Positions 45,948 to 56,388 are shown, counted from the first letter of the stretch. The stretch is DNA of 64,000 nucleotides from Bacteroidaceae bacterium (GCA_017445925.1 JAFSRW010000042.1:1-64000), one strand, 5' to 3'. The notes: a model not told the origin generated them from the letters alone. Numbers and translations are program-made.

Positions 45948-48902
45948 ATGAAAAGATTTTTTAAGACCATTATCTGCAGTCTGGTGCTTTGCGCATCTGG
46001 TTCTGCATGGGCGGACGTTGTGTACAAGGATGCTAACGTGCGCTTTACCCTGATTGACGAGGGAACAATCCGACTGGAATATGCCCCAGACGGCAAGTTT
46101 GTTGACAACAAAAGTTTCGTGGCCGTTATCCGCGAGTACCCACAAGTGCTCTATACCATAAAGGACAACGCAAAGCAGGTGGTTATCAACACCTCGAAAC
46201 TGAAACTGGTATATAAGAAAGGAACATCGCCACTGAGCAAGGATAACCTGACCATCAGTAGCACAAAGGCCCTTTCCAAATCTTTCGTCTGGACACCAGG
46301 CACCGAACAGAAGGGTAACCTGAAGGGCACATATCGTACCCTTGACGGTTATGATGGCAGCATGTATCAATACAGCAACCCCAAGCACGAGATGCCTTTG
46401 GAGAACGGTTTGCTTGCCACAGACGGATGGACTCTTATCGACGACTCCAAGAACTTCCTCTTTGATGGTGCAAAAGACTGGGACTGGGTTACAGAACGCA
46501 AGAGTGCCGATGGGGCTCAGGACTGGTACTTCATGGCTTACGGCCATGATTACAAGGGCGCGCTGAAGAGTTTCACGAAGTTTGCCGGCAAGGTGCCTCT
46601 ACCTCCCCGCTATACCTTTGGTTATTGGTGGAGTCGCTACTGGACCTACAGCGACAAGGATCTGCACGACCTCATCGATAACTTCAATCGTCTGAACCTG
46701 CCCCTTGATGTATTGGTCATCGATATGGATTGGCATCCTAACACCAAGGAAACCGGCGGCGGCTGGACAGGTTGGGACTGGAACGAAAGTATCTTTCCCG
46801 ACTACAGGAAACTTCTTAACTATCTGGATGAACAAGGCGTAAAGACCACCATGAACCTGCATCCTGCTGACGGCGTGCGTCCATACGAGAAGAAGTACAA
46901 CGAGTTTATGCAGCGTTTCGGCAAGAACGATGGCAAGACCTACGAGTGGATGGGTTCAGACAAGAAATACGTGAAGGCACTCTTCGACACTTATCTGCAT
47001 CAGTATGTTGACGAAGGTGTTGACTTCTGGTGGCTCGACTGGCAACAATGGGAGAAAGACCGTACCCTCAAGGATCTGGACAATGTCTTCTGGTGCAACT
47101 ACATCTGGTTCTCGGACATGGAACTGAATGGCACAAAGCGTCCCCTACTCTATCACCGTTGGGGCGGACTGGGCAACCACCGTTATCAGATCGGCTTCTC
47201 TGGCGATTCGTACGCAACATGGGAGAGCCTTAGTTTCCTGCCTTACTTCAATAGCACCGCTTCCAACGTGCTCTATGGTTACTGGAGCCATGATATCGGC
47301 GGACATCAGGTCAGAAGATACGGTATGGGCGTCGATCCTGAACTCTACACCCGTGCTATGCAGATGGGACAATACCTGCCCATCCTTCGCAGCCACAGCG
47401 CAAAGGACCCCAGCCTGAACAAGGAGCCTTGGGCTTTCGACCAGGCAACACAGCAACGACTTGACAACGTCATCAACGGACGCTATACCCTTATACCTTA
47501 TATATATACAATGGCTCGAAAGACGTACGAGACGGGAATCTCGCTCTGCCGCCCGCTCTACTATGACAGCCCTGAGGCTAAGGAAGCCTATGAGTATAAG
47601 GAGGAATATATGTTTGGCGACAATATGCTGATTGCACCTATCACAAAAGAAGTAAACAAGGAGAATGGCTATGCCAACGCTAAGATGTGGTTGCCAGAAG
47701 GCCAATGGCTGGAGTATGAGACAGGTGAGATGCTACAAGGCGGCAAAACCTACGAACGCCTCTTCACGATGGACGAGTATCCTGTCTATGTCAAGGCTGG
47801 TAGCATTCTTCCTTATTACGGCAAACTGAAAAACCTGTCAGGCACAGAACAGGCAGTAACCGTTCGCGTATTCCCTGGTGCCGACAAGGGCGAATTTGAA
47901 CTCTATGAAGATAATGGCGAGGATAAGAATTACGTGACGGATTATGCCACCACTCCCCTCTCCTATACACGCCAAGGCAACAAGTTAAACGTAACTATCG
48001 GCGCACGAAAGGGCCAGTATAAGGATATGCCTGCCCAGCGTCAGTACTACGTAGCACTTCCCTGCCAGAAGGCACCCGTAAATGTTACCTGCAAAGGTAA
48101 GAAACTGGCATTTACCTACGATGGCATGAATCTGGAGACATCCATTGATTTGGGAAAGATTGACTGCGCTACAGGTGCTGCTATCGAGATAGAAATGCCT
48201 CAGGAATATGCTTTGGTGGCTGGAACAAAAGCCCAGTTCCGCCATATTCAAACTATGGTTCATGACTATAAGCAACACGATGGCGGAATGGTTTATACAG
48301 CCGACTTCGGATACTTGGAGGCAGCCCCGCTTCGCCTATCATATCATCCTGAAAATCAAGAGGAGACATTAAATTCTTTCTTCCAGAAGTACAACAACAT
48401 CAACAAGGTACTGATGGAACAGATGGGCATAGGGGACAACTACCAGCGTGCTATAAAATCACTAAGCCTGCAGAATACGCTGACTGATGTTCCCGCAGAA
48501 GCCTTCCAAGCCAACGGCAAGACTGGTTTCAGCGCACGCTACTTCAACAACAAGACATTGAACGGCAACGTGGTGGCAACGACTCAAATGGAGAAAGTTG
48601 ACATGTTCGAAAGCCAGAGTCCACGCGAAGGTGTAACAGCCGACGGATGGAGTATGATTCTGGAAAGTGAACTTACCTCGCCTGAAAGCGGTGAGATAAT
48701 ATTCTCCATCACAGGAGACGATGGTTACCGCCTGATTGTTGACGGCAAGGAACTCTGTGGCGACTGGGGCGACCACGCCGAAACTTCACGCGTGGCTACC
48801 ATCAAAACCACAAAGGGGCAGAAGCACAGCATACGCATTGACTACTACGACAATGAGTACAACGGCATACTGCGGCTGAAGACGATGATGGTTAAGAATT
48901 GA
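45948..48902 (+). CDS. Secreted GH31 alpha-glycosidase with C-terminal PA14 domain
   Basis: This 984-aa protein has a signal peptide (about 1-22), an amino beta-sandwich (about 25-210), then the barrel from about 215. The nucleophile is Asp364 (DFWWLDWQQW) and the acid/base Asp420 (FSGDSYATWES). GYWWSRYWTYSD and LYGYWSHDIGGHQ are conserved in the family. A C-terminal PA14 lectin-like domain is at about 860-984 (GFSARYFNNKTLNGNV...IDYYDNEYNGILRL). GH31 includes alpha-glucosidases, alpha-xylosidases and alpha-galactosidases; the WWLDWQQ form does not decide it for me. It is monocistronic with its own promoter, and a palindrome with heptamers follows. Confidence 0.88.
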   Translation: MKRFFKTIICSLVLCASGSAWADVVYKDANVRFTLIDEGTIRLEYAPDGKFVDNKSFVAVIREYPQVLYTIKDNAKQVVINTSKLKLVYKKGTSPLSKDNLTISSTKALSKSFVWTPGTEQKGNLKGTYRTLDGYDGSMYQYSNPKHEMPLENGLLATDGWTLIDDSKNFLFDGAKDWDWVTERKSADGAQDWYFMAYGHDYKGALKSFTKFAGKVPLPPRYTFGYWWSRYWTYSDKDLHDLIDNFNRLNLPLDVLVIDMDWHPNTKETGGGWTGWDWNESIFPDYRKLLNYLDEQGVKTTMNLHPADGVRPYEKKYNEFMQRFGKNDGKTYEWMGSDKKYVKALFDTYLHQYVDEGVDFWWLDWQQWEKDRTLKDLDNVFWCNYIWFSDMELNGTKRPLLYHRWGGLGNHRYQIGFSGDSYATWESLSFLPYFNSTASNVLYGYWSHDIGGHQVRRYGMGVDPELYTRAMQMGQYLPILRSHSAKDPSLNKEPWAFDQATQQRLDNVINGRYTLIPYIYTMARKTYETGISLCRPLYYDSPEAKEAYEYKEEYMFGDNMLIAPITKEVNKENGYANAKMWLPEGQWLEYETGEMLQGGKTYERLFTMDEYPVYVKAGSILPYYGKLKNLSGTEQAVTVRVFPGADKGEFELYEDNGEDKNYVTDYATTPLSYTRQGNKLNVTIGARKGQYKDMPAQRQYYVALPCQKAPVNVTCKGKKLAFTYDGMNLETSIDLGKIDCATGAAIEIEMPQEYALVAGTKAQFRHIQTMVHDYKQHDGGMVYTADFGYLEAAPLRLSYHPENQEETLNSFFQKYNNINKVLMEQMGIGDNYQRAIKSLSLQNTLTDVPAEAFQANGKTGFSARYFNNKTLNGNVVATTQMEKVDMFESQSPREGVTADGWSMILESELTSPESGEIIFSITGDDGYRLIVDGKELCGDWGDHAETSRVATIKTTKGQKHSIRIDYYDNEYNGILRLKTMMVKN

Positions 48903-48953
48903 AAATTGAGGCGGCTATGCCGCAATTGAGAATTGAGAATTGAAAATTAACTA
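48899..48953. repeat. Palindrome flanked by heptamers between convergent genes
   Basis: GCGGC-TAT-GCCGC (48911-48923) is followed by ATTGAGA, ATTGAGA, ATTGAAA, ATTAACT. It spans from the GH31 stop to the TolC-like stop. There is no T-run, so it is not a clear terminator. Confidence 0.7.
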
Positions 48954-50198
48954 AATTTCAATATTTAGAAGACCTGTAACTTTCTGAAGCTCTACCCATG
49001 CAGTCATGCATTGGCTTAGGGCTTCAGCATAGTTTTTCCGTACTTGGTTATAAGTCTCTTGAGCCGCTAAGACCTCAATCAGAGATGTTTCGCCTCGCTG
49101 ATAGACATAGAGCCTACCCTTCAGAATCTTTTCTGCATCATGTATCAGTTCCTCTGTATAAGTCCTGGCATTACGTTGTGCCATATTATAATTGTTGAGG
49201 GCCTGCATGATTTCTGATATCATCTGATTCTCTAATGCCTCAGCCTGCAGTTGGGACTGTTGGATTGACAACTGCGAAGCCCTGATATTACCCTTGTTGG
49301 TGTTTGAGAACGGCAGGGGTATAGATAAGCCTGCTGTATATCCGACATATTTAGGTGCCGGCGCTATTTCATTACGCACCTCAGAGTTTATTGACATTCC
49401 AAGCGACAGTTCAACTTCTGGCAAACGTTCGCGCTTTACAAGACGGGCCTGACTTTCTGCAAGCGACACAGACTGCTGTGCACTCTTCAGGTCGGGGCGA
49501 TATTTTAGTGCAATATCCGTTAGTTCGGCTAATGTGTAATCCTTGTCAGGATTGGCGAGTTTTCCTTCTATGGCTTTGGTGGCGCGATTGGGATTGCCGG
49601 AGTATAGGTCTAATGCAACAAGAGCATTATTGTATGATGCAACTGTAGAAAGATATTCCTGATGTGCTATTCGGACCTCAATTCGTGTCTGCAGCATATC
49701 GTATTCCGAGATATCTCCTTTCACAAAGCGCAGACTATCACCGGTAGCGAGATGCTGCATATTTTCGTACGTCTGGTATGCAATATGCGAAAGATCTCTT
49801 GCCAGCAAAGTTTCAATAAAACTAGTGGTAGCCTCTGCCTTGAGATTAAGCAGATAGTCCTCCAAGTTTGTAGAGGCTATCTTAGCCTCGTTCTTTGCCA
49901 CTTGCTTACGGGCCGATATTACACCAAAGGTGATAGGCTGTGATAGTTCCAGTTCAACAGACTGTCCCATCTGAATACCCCAGTCGCTGTTGTTGCCGTA
50001 GGATGCAGAAAGGGAAGGATTCGGTATCACCTTCGAGGCTTTATACAATGCCTCGCTTATAGGTACATTTAACTTTTCGGCACCATAGGCTTGGTTGTCG
50101 TTCATCACCGAGTCTATGTACTGCTTGTAGGTGAGAGACTGCGCAGATAATCCCTGTATACTTAGAATCAATATAGATATGACAAATGCCTTTTTCAT
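48951..50198 (-). CDS. TolC-family outer-membrane efflux channel
   Basis: This 415-aa outer-membrane channel subunit has a signal peptide (about 1-19). Two long helical hairpin repeats follow, with the OEP pattern ARKQVAKNEAKIAST (first) and SLAESQARLVKRERLPEVEL (second), GLSIPLPFSNTNKG and the closing GETSLIEVLAAQETYNQVRK. It starts 4 bp inside the RND pump gene end (50195-50198), so channel, pump and adaptor are one operon. It probably completes a tripartite efflux complex for divalent metal ions, as in CzcC. Confidence 0.88.
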   Translation of the reverse strand: MKKAFVISILILSIQGLSAQSLTYKQYIDSVMNDNQAYGAEKLNVPISEALYKASKVIPNPSLSASYGNNSDWGIQMGQSVELELSQPITFGVISARKQVAKNEAKIASTNLEDYLLNLKAEATTSFIETLLARDLSHIAYQTYENMQHLATGDSLRFVKGDISEYDMLQTRIEVRIAHQEYLSTVASYNNALVALDLYSGNPNRATKAIEGKLANPDKDYTLAELTDIALKYRPDLKSAQQSVSLAESQARLVKRERLPEVELSLGMSINSEVRNEIAPAPKYVGYTAGLSIPLPFSNTNKGNIRASQLSIQQSQLQAEALENQMISEIMQALNNYNMAQRNARTYTEELIHDAEKILKGRLYVYQRGETSLIEVLAAQETYNQVRKNYAEALSQCMTAWVELQKVTGLLNIEI

Positions 50199-53100
50199 AA
50201 TGTTTCTTTCCTTTTCTCTATCAGGTAATATATGGTGGGAAGTATAAAGAGTGTTATTACTGTAGCGAATAGTAGGCCATAGACAATAACGGTGGCAAGC
50301 GGACGTTGTACATCGCTGCCGATGCCCGTAGAAATAGATGCCGGGAATAATCCGAGTATGGCCACAGACGCAGTCAAGAGCACAGGCCTCATACGATGGG
50401 AGGCTCCGGATATAACAGCATCACGCAAGGGTCTTCCCTCGTTACGCAAGTTATTGATGTGGGTTATCATTATGACACCATTCTGAATAGCGACACCGAT
50501 AAGCGCTATAAATCCTACGGCAGAGGATACGTTGAGTGTCATCTCGCGAATGTTAAGTGCCAGCATTCCGCCAAAAAGGGCCAACGGAACAACAGACATT
50601 AGCAGGGCTGCTTGCCTTATTTTTCCAAATGCCAGAATGAGTAGTATAAACATCACAATAAGTGTAAGAGGAATTACCAACGACAAACGGCTAAAGGCTC
50701 TGTTACGATTGTCAAACTGTCCGGCCCATTGCAGGTGAACTGTCTCGTGGTCATAGTCAATGTTTTTCTCAATCATACTATTAGCCTTGTCCACAAAGGT
50801 GGTCAAGTCGGACCCACGTAAATTGAGACGCACGAGTGTGTAACGTTGGCTCATCTCACGCATAATAGTGCTTGCGCCAAGCGATGTCTTAACTGTTGCA
50901 ACAGCCGATAGCGGAACCTTTACCCCACTCTCGGTGGTAAGTGTCAGCGCAGCAATCTTCTCGGGGGTATCACGATATTTCTCTGCATATCGACAGGTTA
51001 TATCATAAACCTTACTACCCGAGAATATCTGGGAAACGGCTTTTCCGCCTATAGCAATCTCTATGAGATCAGCCACATCTGATGCATTAAGTCCGTATTG
51101 TGCTATACGCTGGCGGTCAATAGATATTTGCAATTGTGGTGATGGCGGCTCTTGATCGATTGCAACATCGCCGGCACCTGGTATTTTGGAAAGCAGTTTC
51201 ACTATCCGATCGGCTATAGTGCGGGTTGCCTCCAGGTCATCGGAATAGATTTTAAGTGCAAGGTCGCTGTGAGTTCCGGCAATCTGATCCATAACCATAT
51301 CAATAATAGGCTGTGAGAAACCTGCCGTATAACCCGGCATCGTAGCTATGGTATCAGCCATAGCTGCCACCAACTCAGCCTTGGTTCGCTTGGACTTCCA
51401 AGTGTTGTACGGTTTAAGGCCTACGCCCACCTCGATATGCGAGAGCGAGAAACACTCGGCTCCCTCGTCATCACGGCCTAACTGTGTCATAACATATGAT
51501 GTTTCGTCGAAGGTCTTTAGTCTGTTTCTCATTTCATCAGCCATCTGCTTTGACTGCTCGATAGAAAGACCTGAGGGCAACTGCACTTGAACCCAGATGG
51601 AGCCTTCGTCGAGTGTAGGCAGAAAATCCTTACCTACAGTTATGGATAGCACAACAGCCCCAACGAATGTGACAGCCAGGACAGATATTACAAGACGAGT
51701 CTCGGAAAGGATTTTCTCCGTCACACCTTTATACCATATAGTCAGTTTCTCGAGCCATTTGTTACGGGGCATTTTTCGTGGCATGTGGTAGGCGATGTAT
51801 GAGAGTGTAGGCGTAAGCAGCAATGCTGTCAGCAATGCACCCAACAAAGCATATCCTACGGTATAGGCCATCGGGGTGAACAGACGCCTCTCGATGTGTT
51901 CAAAGGCAAACAGCGGCATATAAGCCGTAATAATAATAATGGTAGAGAAGAAGATGGAACGAGCCACGTCCTTGGCGCGTTTCTTTACCTGATCTACCGT
52001 CAGTTCTTCATCGGGATACTGTTCGCGTTTCTTCAGTATTGTCTCCATCATCACGATTGATCCGTCCACCAATATACCAAAGTCTATAGCGCCTAAAGAA
52101 AGAAGATTGGCCGGCATGCCGGTTAATTTCATCAGGATAAAGGCTATTAGCAGCGAAATGGGGATGGTGATAGCCACAATTACCGCTCCACGAAGATTTC
52201 CAAGGAAGACAAAAAGAATAACAATCACCAGCAACATACCAACCAGCAGCGTGTGACTGACGGTGTTAAGTGTCTGGTTAACCAAGTGGGTGCGGTCAAG
52301 GAATGGGTGTATCTCCACTCCCTTTGGTAATATTCCGTTGTTCAACTCATCTATGGCCTGATGCACCTTCGTCAACACATCGGAAGGATTTTCCCCACGC
52401 AGCATTTGCACGATGCCCTCTACGGCATCATCGTACTCGCACTCATCGTCAACATAGCCAAGTACACCTTTTCTTTCCAGATTACCGTATTTCAGTTCAC
52501 CAAGGTCTTTCAGGTATACAGGGATTCCGTTGGAACTTTTTACCACAATATCTCCGAGTGCGTCAAGGTCGCTCACCAAGCCAATACCCCTCACCACATA
52601 GCCCAAACTACCCTCGGAAAGCAGACTTCCGCCTGCATTTATGTTGTTCTGCTCAATCTTTTCTACCACATCAGTCAGCGAAACGCCGTATTCGGTAAGT
52701 TTGTCCGGTGAGAGTTCTATCTGGTATTGGGTGGTTATACCACCATAATTGCTAACATCGGCAATACCTTGAATTTTCCTAAGGTATGGTATAACCGTCC
52801 ACTTGTGTATATCGGTAAGGCTACGCAAATCGTGTAACCCATCGGTGCTTTTAAGCACATAGCGATAGATTTCGCCCGTGGGGGCAGTCAGCGGATTCAG
52901 TTCCGGCACAGCATCATAGGGTAACTCCAAGCCGCTCAATCGTTCTGTAACACGCTGTCGCGCCCAGTAGTCGTCTACCTTGTCATCAAATACAAGTATT
53001 ACCGTTGAAATGCCAAACGAATTTTTGCTACGCAGAATATTAACGTCTGGAATACCTGCCACAGCACGTTCCACAGGTATGGTTATCTGCTGTTCTATTT

Positions 53101-53278
53101 CCTCCGTAGCGAGGCCTGGCACTTGTGTAACTATCTGTACCGTAGTGTCAGAGATATCGGGATAGGCATCAATGGAGAGACCGTTCCATGCTATTACTCC
53201 GATGCCACACAGGGCACCGAATATAACCGACATCAGAACTCTGTGATCCAGTGCCCAGTTTACTATCCTATTTATCAT
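50195..53278 (-). CDS. czcA: Heavy-metal efflux RND pump (CzcA type)
   Basis: This 1027-aa inner-membrane proton antiporter has 12 predicted helices and two large periplasmic loops. The amino end WALDHRVLMSVIFGALCGIG and AYPDISDTTVQIVTQVPGLA are typical of the heavy-metal subfamily. In helix 4, Asp399, Asp405 and Glu412 (AIDFGILVDGSIVMME) have the same spacing as the proton-relay residues Asp402/Asp408/Glu415 of CzcA. This favours Zn/Co/Cd-type over Cu/Ag-type pumps. Next to it are the adaptor (41 bp upstream) and the TolC-like channel (4-bp overlap). The exact metal is unproved. Confidence 0.92.
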   Translation of the reverse strand: MINRIVNWALDHRVLMSVIFGALCGIGVIAWNGLSIDAYPDISDTTVQIVTQVPGLATEEIEQQITIPVERAVAGIPDVNILRSKNSFGISTVILVFDDKVDDYWARQRVTERLSGLELPYDAVPELNPLTAPTGEIYRYVLKSTDGLHDLRSLTDIHKWTVIPYLRKIQGIADVSNYGGITTQYQIELSPDKLTEYGVSLTDVVEKIEQNNINAGGSLLSEGSLGYVVRGIGLVSDLDALGDIVVKSSNGIPVYLKDLGELKYGNLERKGVLGYVDDECEYDDAVEGIVQMLRGENPSDVLTKVHQAIDELNNGILPKGVEIHPFLDRTHLVNQTLNTVSHTLLVGMLLVIVILFVFLGNLRGAVIVAITIPISLLIAFILMKLTGMPANLLSLGAIDFGILVDGSIVMMETILKKREQYPDEELTVDQVKKRAKDVARSIFFSTIIIITAYMPLFAFEHIERRLFTPMAYTVGYALLGALLTALLLTPTLSYIAYHMPRKMPRNKWLEKLTIWYKGVTEKILSETRLVISVLAVTFVGAVVLSITVGKDFLPTLDEGSIWVQVQLPSGLSIEQSKQMADEMRNRLKTFDETSYVMTQLGRDDEGAECFSLSHIEVGVGLKPYNTWKSKRTKAELVAAMADTIATMPGYTAGFSQPIIDMVMDQIAGTHSDLALKIYSDDLEATRTIADRIVKLLSKIPGAGDVAIDQEPPSPQLQISIDRQRIAQYGLNASDVADLIEIAIGGKAVSQIFSGSKVYDITCRYAEKYRDTPEKIAALTLTTESGVKVPLSAVATVKTSLGASTIMREMSQRYTLVRLNLRGSDLTTFVDKANSMIEKNIDYDHETVHLQWAGQFDNRNRAFSRLSLVIPLTLIVMFILLILAFGKIRQAALLMSVVPLALFGGMLALNIREMTLNVSSAVGFIALIGVAIQNGVIMITHINNLRNEGRPLRDAVISGASHRMRPVLLTASVAILGLFPASISTGIGSDVQRPLATVIVYGLLFATVITLFILPTIYYLIEKRKETL

Positions 53279-53319
53279 TTTATTATGGAATTAACTACGA
53301 AATATGTTGTTTCCTCTCT

Positions 53320-54441
53320 TTAGTTGGCGAGATAAAATACTCCTTTGGTGATTATTTCATCTCCCACCTTCAAGCCGTCCAACGCAATCAAACGTCCGTC
53401 AGAGGACGAATGAACAGTTACATAGGTGCGACAATAAAGCCTTTCGCCCACTTTCCGCATCACATACCGTCCCTCGTTGCTCTGCAAGACTGCTTCTTTG
53501 GGAATGATTATACAATCCTTTTCGGCCTGATAGAGTGTTAAGTCAGCATACATGTTCGGCATCAGTTCCCCATTGCGGTTATCACATTCAATTATAGTCT
53601 GAAGTGTACGGGTATCAGGATCCAACATACCGCCTACATATACTATCTTACCATGTAACACGCTATCGTTGTTTGCTACAGTACGAATGTCCACGTGCTG
53701 GATGTTGCTAACCAGCGGAGCATCTTTCTCGCTAATATTGGCTTTAAGCCATACCTTGTCCAGATTAGCAATTATCACTTTTGCTTCTGCATCTTCTTTC
53801 AGATATTCGCCTATCACTATATCATTCTTCAACACCTTTCCCTGAATGGGCGACTTAACCGTCATAGGACGGCCCACAATTAGGTTTTCCGTGTTTATCT
53901 GATATTCTTTTGTAACGGCCAGAGCGTGATTAAACTCCCCACGGGCTATGTTGTAGGCTGTCTGGGCTTCCTCCACTTCCCTACTCGATGCTACATGATT
54001 GTCGTAAAGGTCTTTCACGCGGTTCAGCGCGCGTTCAGCCTGTTGCATCTCGCTGTGCGTCCTAATATATTCCTTTGCGATCTCGGAATATTCCGAAGAG
54101 GCTATATCAAAAAGCGGACTACCTACCTTTACGACTTGGCCCAAATGGATATGGGTTTTCACGACTCTACCGGGCAAAGGTGCCGCAATCTCGGCATACT
54201 CAGTAGGTATGGGGGTTATCTCACCCGTAGTCTTTATAGTTGCCATATAGGGCGACAACGTTACCTTTTCTGTCTTCAATTTGCCTATAAGGTTCGAACT
54301 TTCGGTAATTTCTATTGTGTCGTTTGCCAATTGCTTAACCCCATTCTCCTCCGAACCCTGGTTGCTATTGTTATTACAAGCAACCATGACAAAAAAGGAT
54401 GTTACCAGAACCGTTTTTACGCAGATGTTGTTTTTCCTCAT
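53320..54441 (-). CDS. czcB: Efflux periplasmic adaptor lipoprotein (CzcB/CusB type)
   Basis: This 373-aa membrane fusion protein has a lipobox (SFFVMVACN) with the lipidated cysteine near residue 22. It shows the barrel-sandwich segments APLPGRVVKTHIHLGQVVKV and SPIQGKVLKNDIVIGEYL around a helical hairpin (about 115-185), then the beta-barrel (VWLKANISEKDAPLV). It links the RND pump to the TolC-like channel. It is the first gene of the operon, and a terminator-like hairpin sits directly before its start codon (54444-54472), so expression may be attenuated. Metal-binding N-terminal His/Met clusters of CusB are absent. Confidence 0.9.
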   Translation of the reverse strand: MRKNNICVKTVLVTSFFVMVACNNNSNQGSEENGVKQLANDTIEITESSNLIGKLKTEKVTLSPYMATIKTTGEITPIPTEYAEIAAPLPGRVVKTHIHLGQVVKVGSPLFDIASSEYSEIAKEYIRTHSEMQQAERALNRVKDLYDNHVASSREVEEAQTAYNIARGEFNHALAVTKEYQINTENLIVGRPMTVKSPIQGKVLKNDIVIGEYLKEDAEAKVIIANLDKVWLKANISEKDAPLVSNIQHVDIRTVANNDSVLHGKIVYVGGMLDPDTRTLQTIIECDNRNGELMPNMYADLTLYQAEKDCIIIPKEAVLQSNEGRYVMRKVGERLYCRTYVTVHSSSDGRLIALDGLKVGDEIITKGVFYLAN

Positions 54442-54443
54442 AA

Positions 54444-54472
54444 TAAAAAAAGTAAGCTACCACGTGTAGCTT
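54444..54472 (-). promoter_or_regulatory. Terminator-like attenuator before the efflux operon
   Basis: On the minus strand AAGCTAC-loop-GTAGCTT (arms 54466-54472 and 54454-54460) is followed by ACTTTTTTT. The hairpin and T7 run end 3 bp before the ATG at 54441. Being in the 5' leader, it could stop transcription before czcB. Confidence 0.45.
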
Positions 54473-54556
54473 TAGTTTTATTCAGTCCTCGCATATGGCA
54501 ATAGCATTTACCTGCAGAAGACCATTGTTTTATACTCTATATTTGTTTTGCGAATG

Positions 54557-54564
54557 CAAAGATA
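54557..54564 (-). promoter_or_regulatory. -7 element of the efflux operon
   Basis: TATCTTTG on the minus strand, about 115 nt upstream of the adaptor ATG. No well-spaced TTTG. The 277-bp gap 54442-54718 otherwise holds only the hairpin described at 54444-54472. Confidence 0.35.
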
Positions 54565-54718
54565 GTTATATTTCATAAAAGAAACATGTTCGTTTTTACC
54601 TTTTCTTTGAAAAATCACCAATAGTAGGTGTTTTATTTATTTATTTTGGAAAACAGAGAAGGGCCTACTATATAATATATAAGGTGTAAAATGCATGAAG
54701 TCTGATAACTGAGATACT

Positions 54719-56377
54719 TTAGAATTTATAGGTTAGCGCCACCTTAACCGTATTGGGGTTATGGTGACGTATATCAATACTTCCCGTATATGCACCCTGT
54801 GTGATTTCTATTACTGGAAGTGTTTTGTATTCGTATCCCAGGTTGGCTGTTAACTTCTTTTTCAGAAATGAACGCTCCAGATTACCGCCAAAGGTATAAT
54901 TCAATCCCTCGTGTGAATAAACGTCAATGGTATTACCCTTTGAGACTATAGCCTTAAGGTTCAATTGGATATCAAAGGGTAGTTCCTGTTCTAATCCTGC
55001 ACGACCTGTAAAGCCCCAGTTAGGATTGAAAAGGTCGATAGGATATGCTATGCGTTCGTCCCATAATGCCGTAAAGGCTGCTTTCAGCTTGGTATGCTCT
55101 GTAGCACGCCAAAGCACCTCGGGAGTAATATCAATGGCCTTACGTACACCCTCGTTGCCCCAGGTATAGACTCGTATGTTTTCTACATCCTTCCAGATTG
55201 CATTGAAGCCATCGGTAACGTTGATGTGTGATACCGTGGTGGTAAAGTCTATCTTCTTGGTCTTCAACGAATAGGCCAGTGCCATCCTATTGACGTGTGT
55301 ACCTTCTAGTTCTTCGTTACCAAAATCCAGCGTATAAGGACCTTTTACCTTATCATCGTAAAGATATTGCAACGTGGGACGAATGATACGCATGGCGTAG
55401 CTGGCAGTCAAAGTATTCTGGCGATTGATATGATAGACAAACCTGGCATATGGGATTACATCGTTGAGGTTTTTCTCGTTCATGCGCGTATAATCATACT
55501 CCACACGGGCATCAGCCTCTATGGTCTTTGTCTTTAAACTGTAACCGGCAAAGGCACCGATAGTCTGCGTACGATGACGGAATTCGCTGTTGTTAAACTC
55601 AAAATCGTCGAGCCATTGTCCGTCATACGAATGGATGAAATTGTTGCTGTACCTGGCGCCTAAGTTCAGCAGTTGGCCTTTGGCAAGGGGGCGACGCCAA
55701 TCGAACAGCACCTCATGCCTGTGAATGTGCACATCCGAGGTAATAAGGTTCAAACTATACATATCAGGACCAAACCCTATTGCCTCTGTAAGTTCCTGAA
55801 GACTGTTGTCGTCATACAGATCCATGCTATAGTTGTACTTGAAAAGCAAGCTTTCGCCCTCCAATCTGGTCTTATGCAGATATGAAGCCTGAACATTCAA
55901 TTCATCCCTATACAGCGCAGGCGAACTCAGGAGAGATTTCACACTGGAAAGCAGTAAGCCGTCAGGATTATACATATACTCCGTGCATTCTCCGGTTAAA
56001 CGTCTATCGGTATGAACACCATCAACACTGGCCTGAAAAATATTACGGTCATTCAGTCTGAATTGTACATCGGTACCATAACCCATCTGGTAACCCTTCC
56101 ACTTCGTCTCCTGTTCCTGTGTATAATGGTTCCCTGTTCTGGAATAGGTAAGATCCATACTTTTCAGTTCTGTTGAATTATAGGGAGTTATGCCATTTAT
56201 TTTCAAGTAAGGCTTAATAGTGAACTTGTCGCTATTTATCTTCAGATTTATGCCCCCGAAGTAAGGAGCCGTCTCGCCATATCCTGCTCCTATTGCAACT
56301 TCACCCTCCACTTTCGTCTGTGCCAGCAGTCTCATAGCAGAAAGAATTGCTAACATACCGATTACAATCTTTCTCAT
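54719..56377 (-). CDS. Outer-membrane beta-barrel family protein
   Basis: This 552-aa protein has a signal peptide (about 1-19) and then alternating amphipathic strands to the end. The last residues VKVALTYKF end in Phe, the usual BAM recognition signature. It looks like the barrel of the OMP_b-brl_3 family (TonB-dependent receptor-like, without plug). LTASYAMRIIRPTLQYLYDD and LDFGNEELEGTHVNRMALAY resemble that family. It lies upstream of the efflux operon on the same strand, with a 277-bp gap, so a separate transcript is likely. Substrate unknown. Confidence 0.72.
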   Translation of the reverse strand: MRKIVIGMLAILSAMRLLAQTKVEGEVAIGAGYGETAPYFGGINLKINSDKFTIKPYLKINGITPYNSTELKSMDLTYSRTGNHYTQEQETKWKGYQMGYGTDVQFRLNDRNIFQASVDGVHTDRRLTGECTEYMYNPDGLLLSSVKSLLSSPALYRDELNVQASYLHKTRLEGESLLFKYNYSMDLYDDNSLQELTEAIGFGPDMYSLNLITSDVHIHRHEVLFDWRRPLAKGQLLNLGARYSNNFIHSYDGQWLDDFEFNNSEFRHRTQTIGAFAGYSLKTKTIEADARVEYDYTRMNEKNLNDVIPYARFVYHINRQNTLTASYAMRIIRPTLQYLYDDKVKGPYTLDFGNEELEGTHVNRMALAYSLKTKKIDFTTTVSHINVTDGFNAIWKDVENIRVYTWGNEGVRKAIDITPEVLWRATEHTKLKAAFTALWDERIAYPIDLFNPNWGFTGRAGLEQELPFDIQLNLKAIVSKGNTIDVYSHEGLNYTFGGNLERSFLKKKLTANLGYEYKTLPVIEITQGAYTGSIDIRHHNPNTVKVALTYKF

Positions 56378-56388
56378 TATCCTAAACC

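Noticed and set aside
48911..48923. GCGGC-TAT-GCCGC hairpin as a terminator
   Set aside because: No T-run follows on either strand; the heptamer flanks group it with the dispersed repeats.
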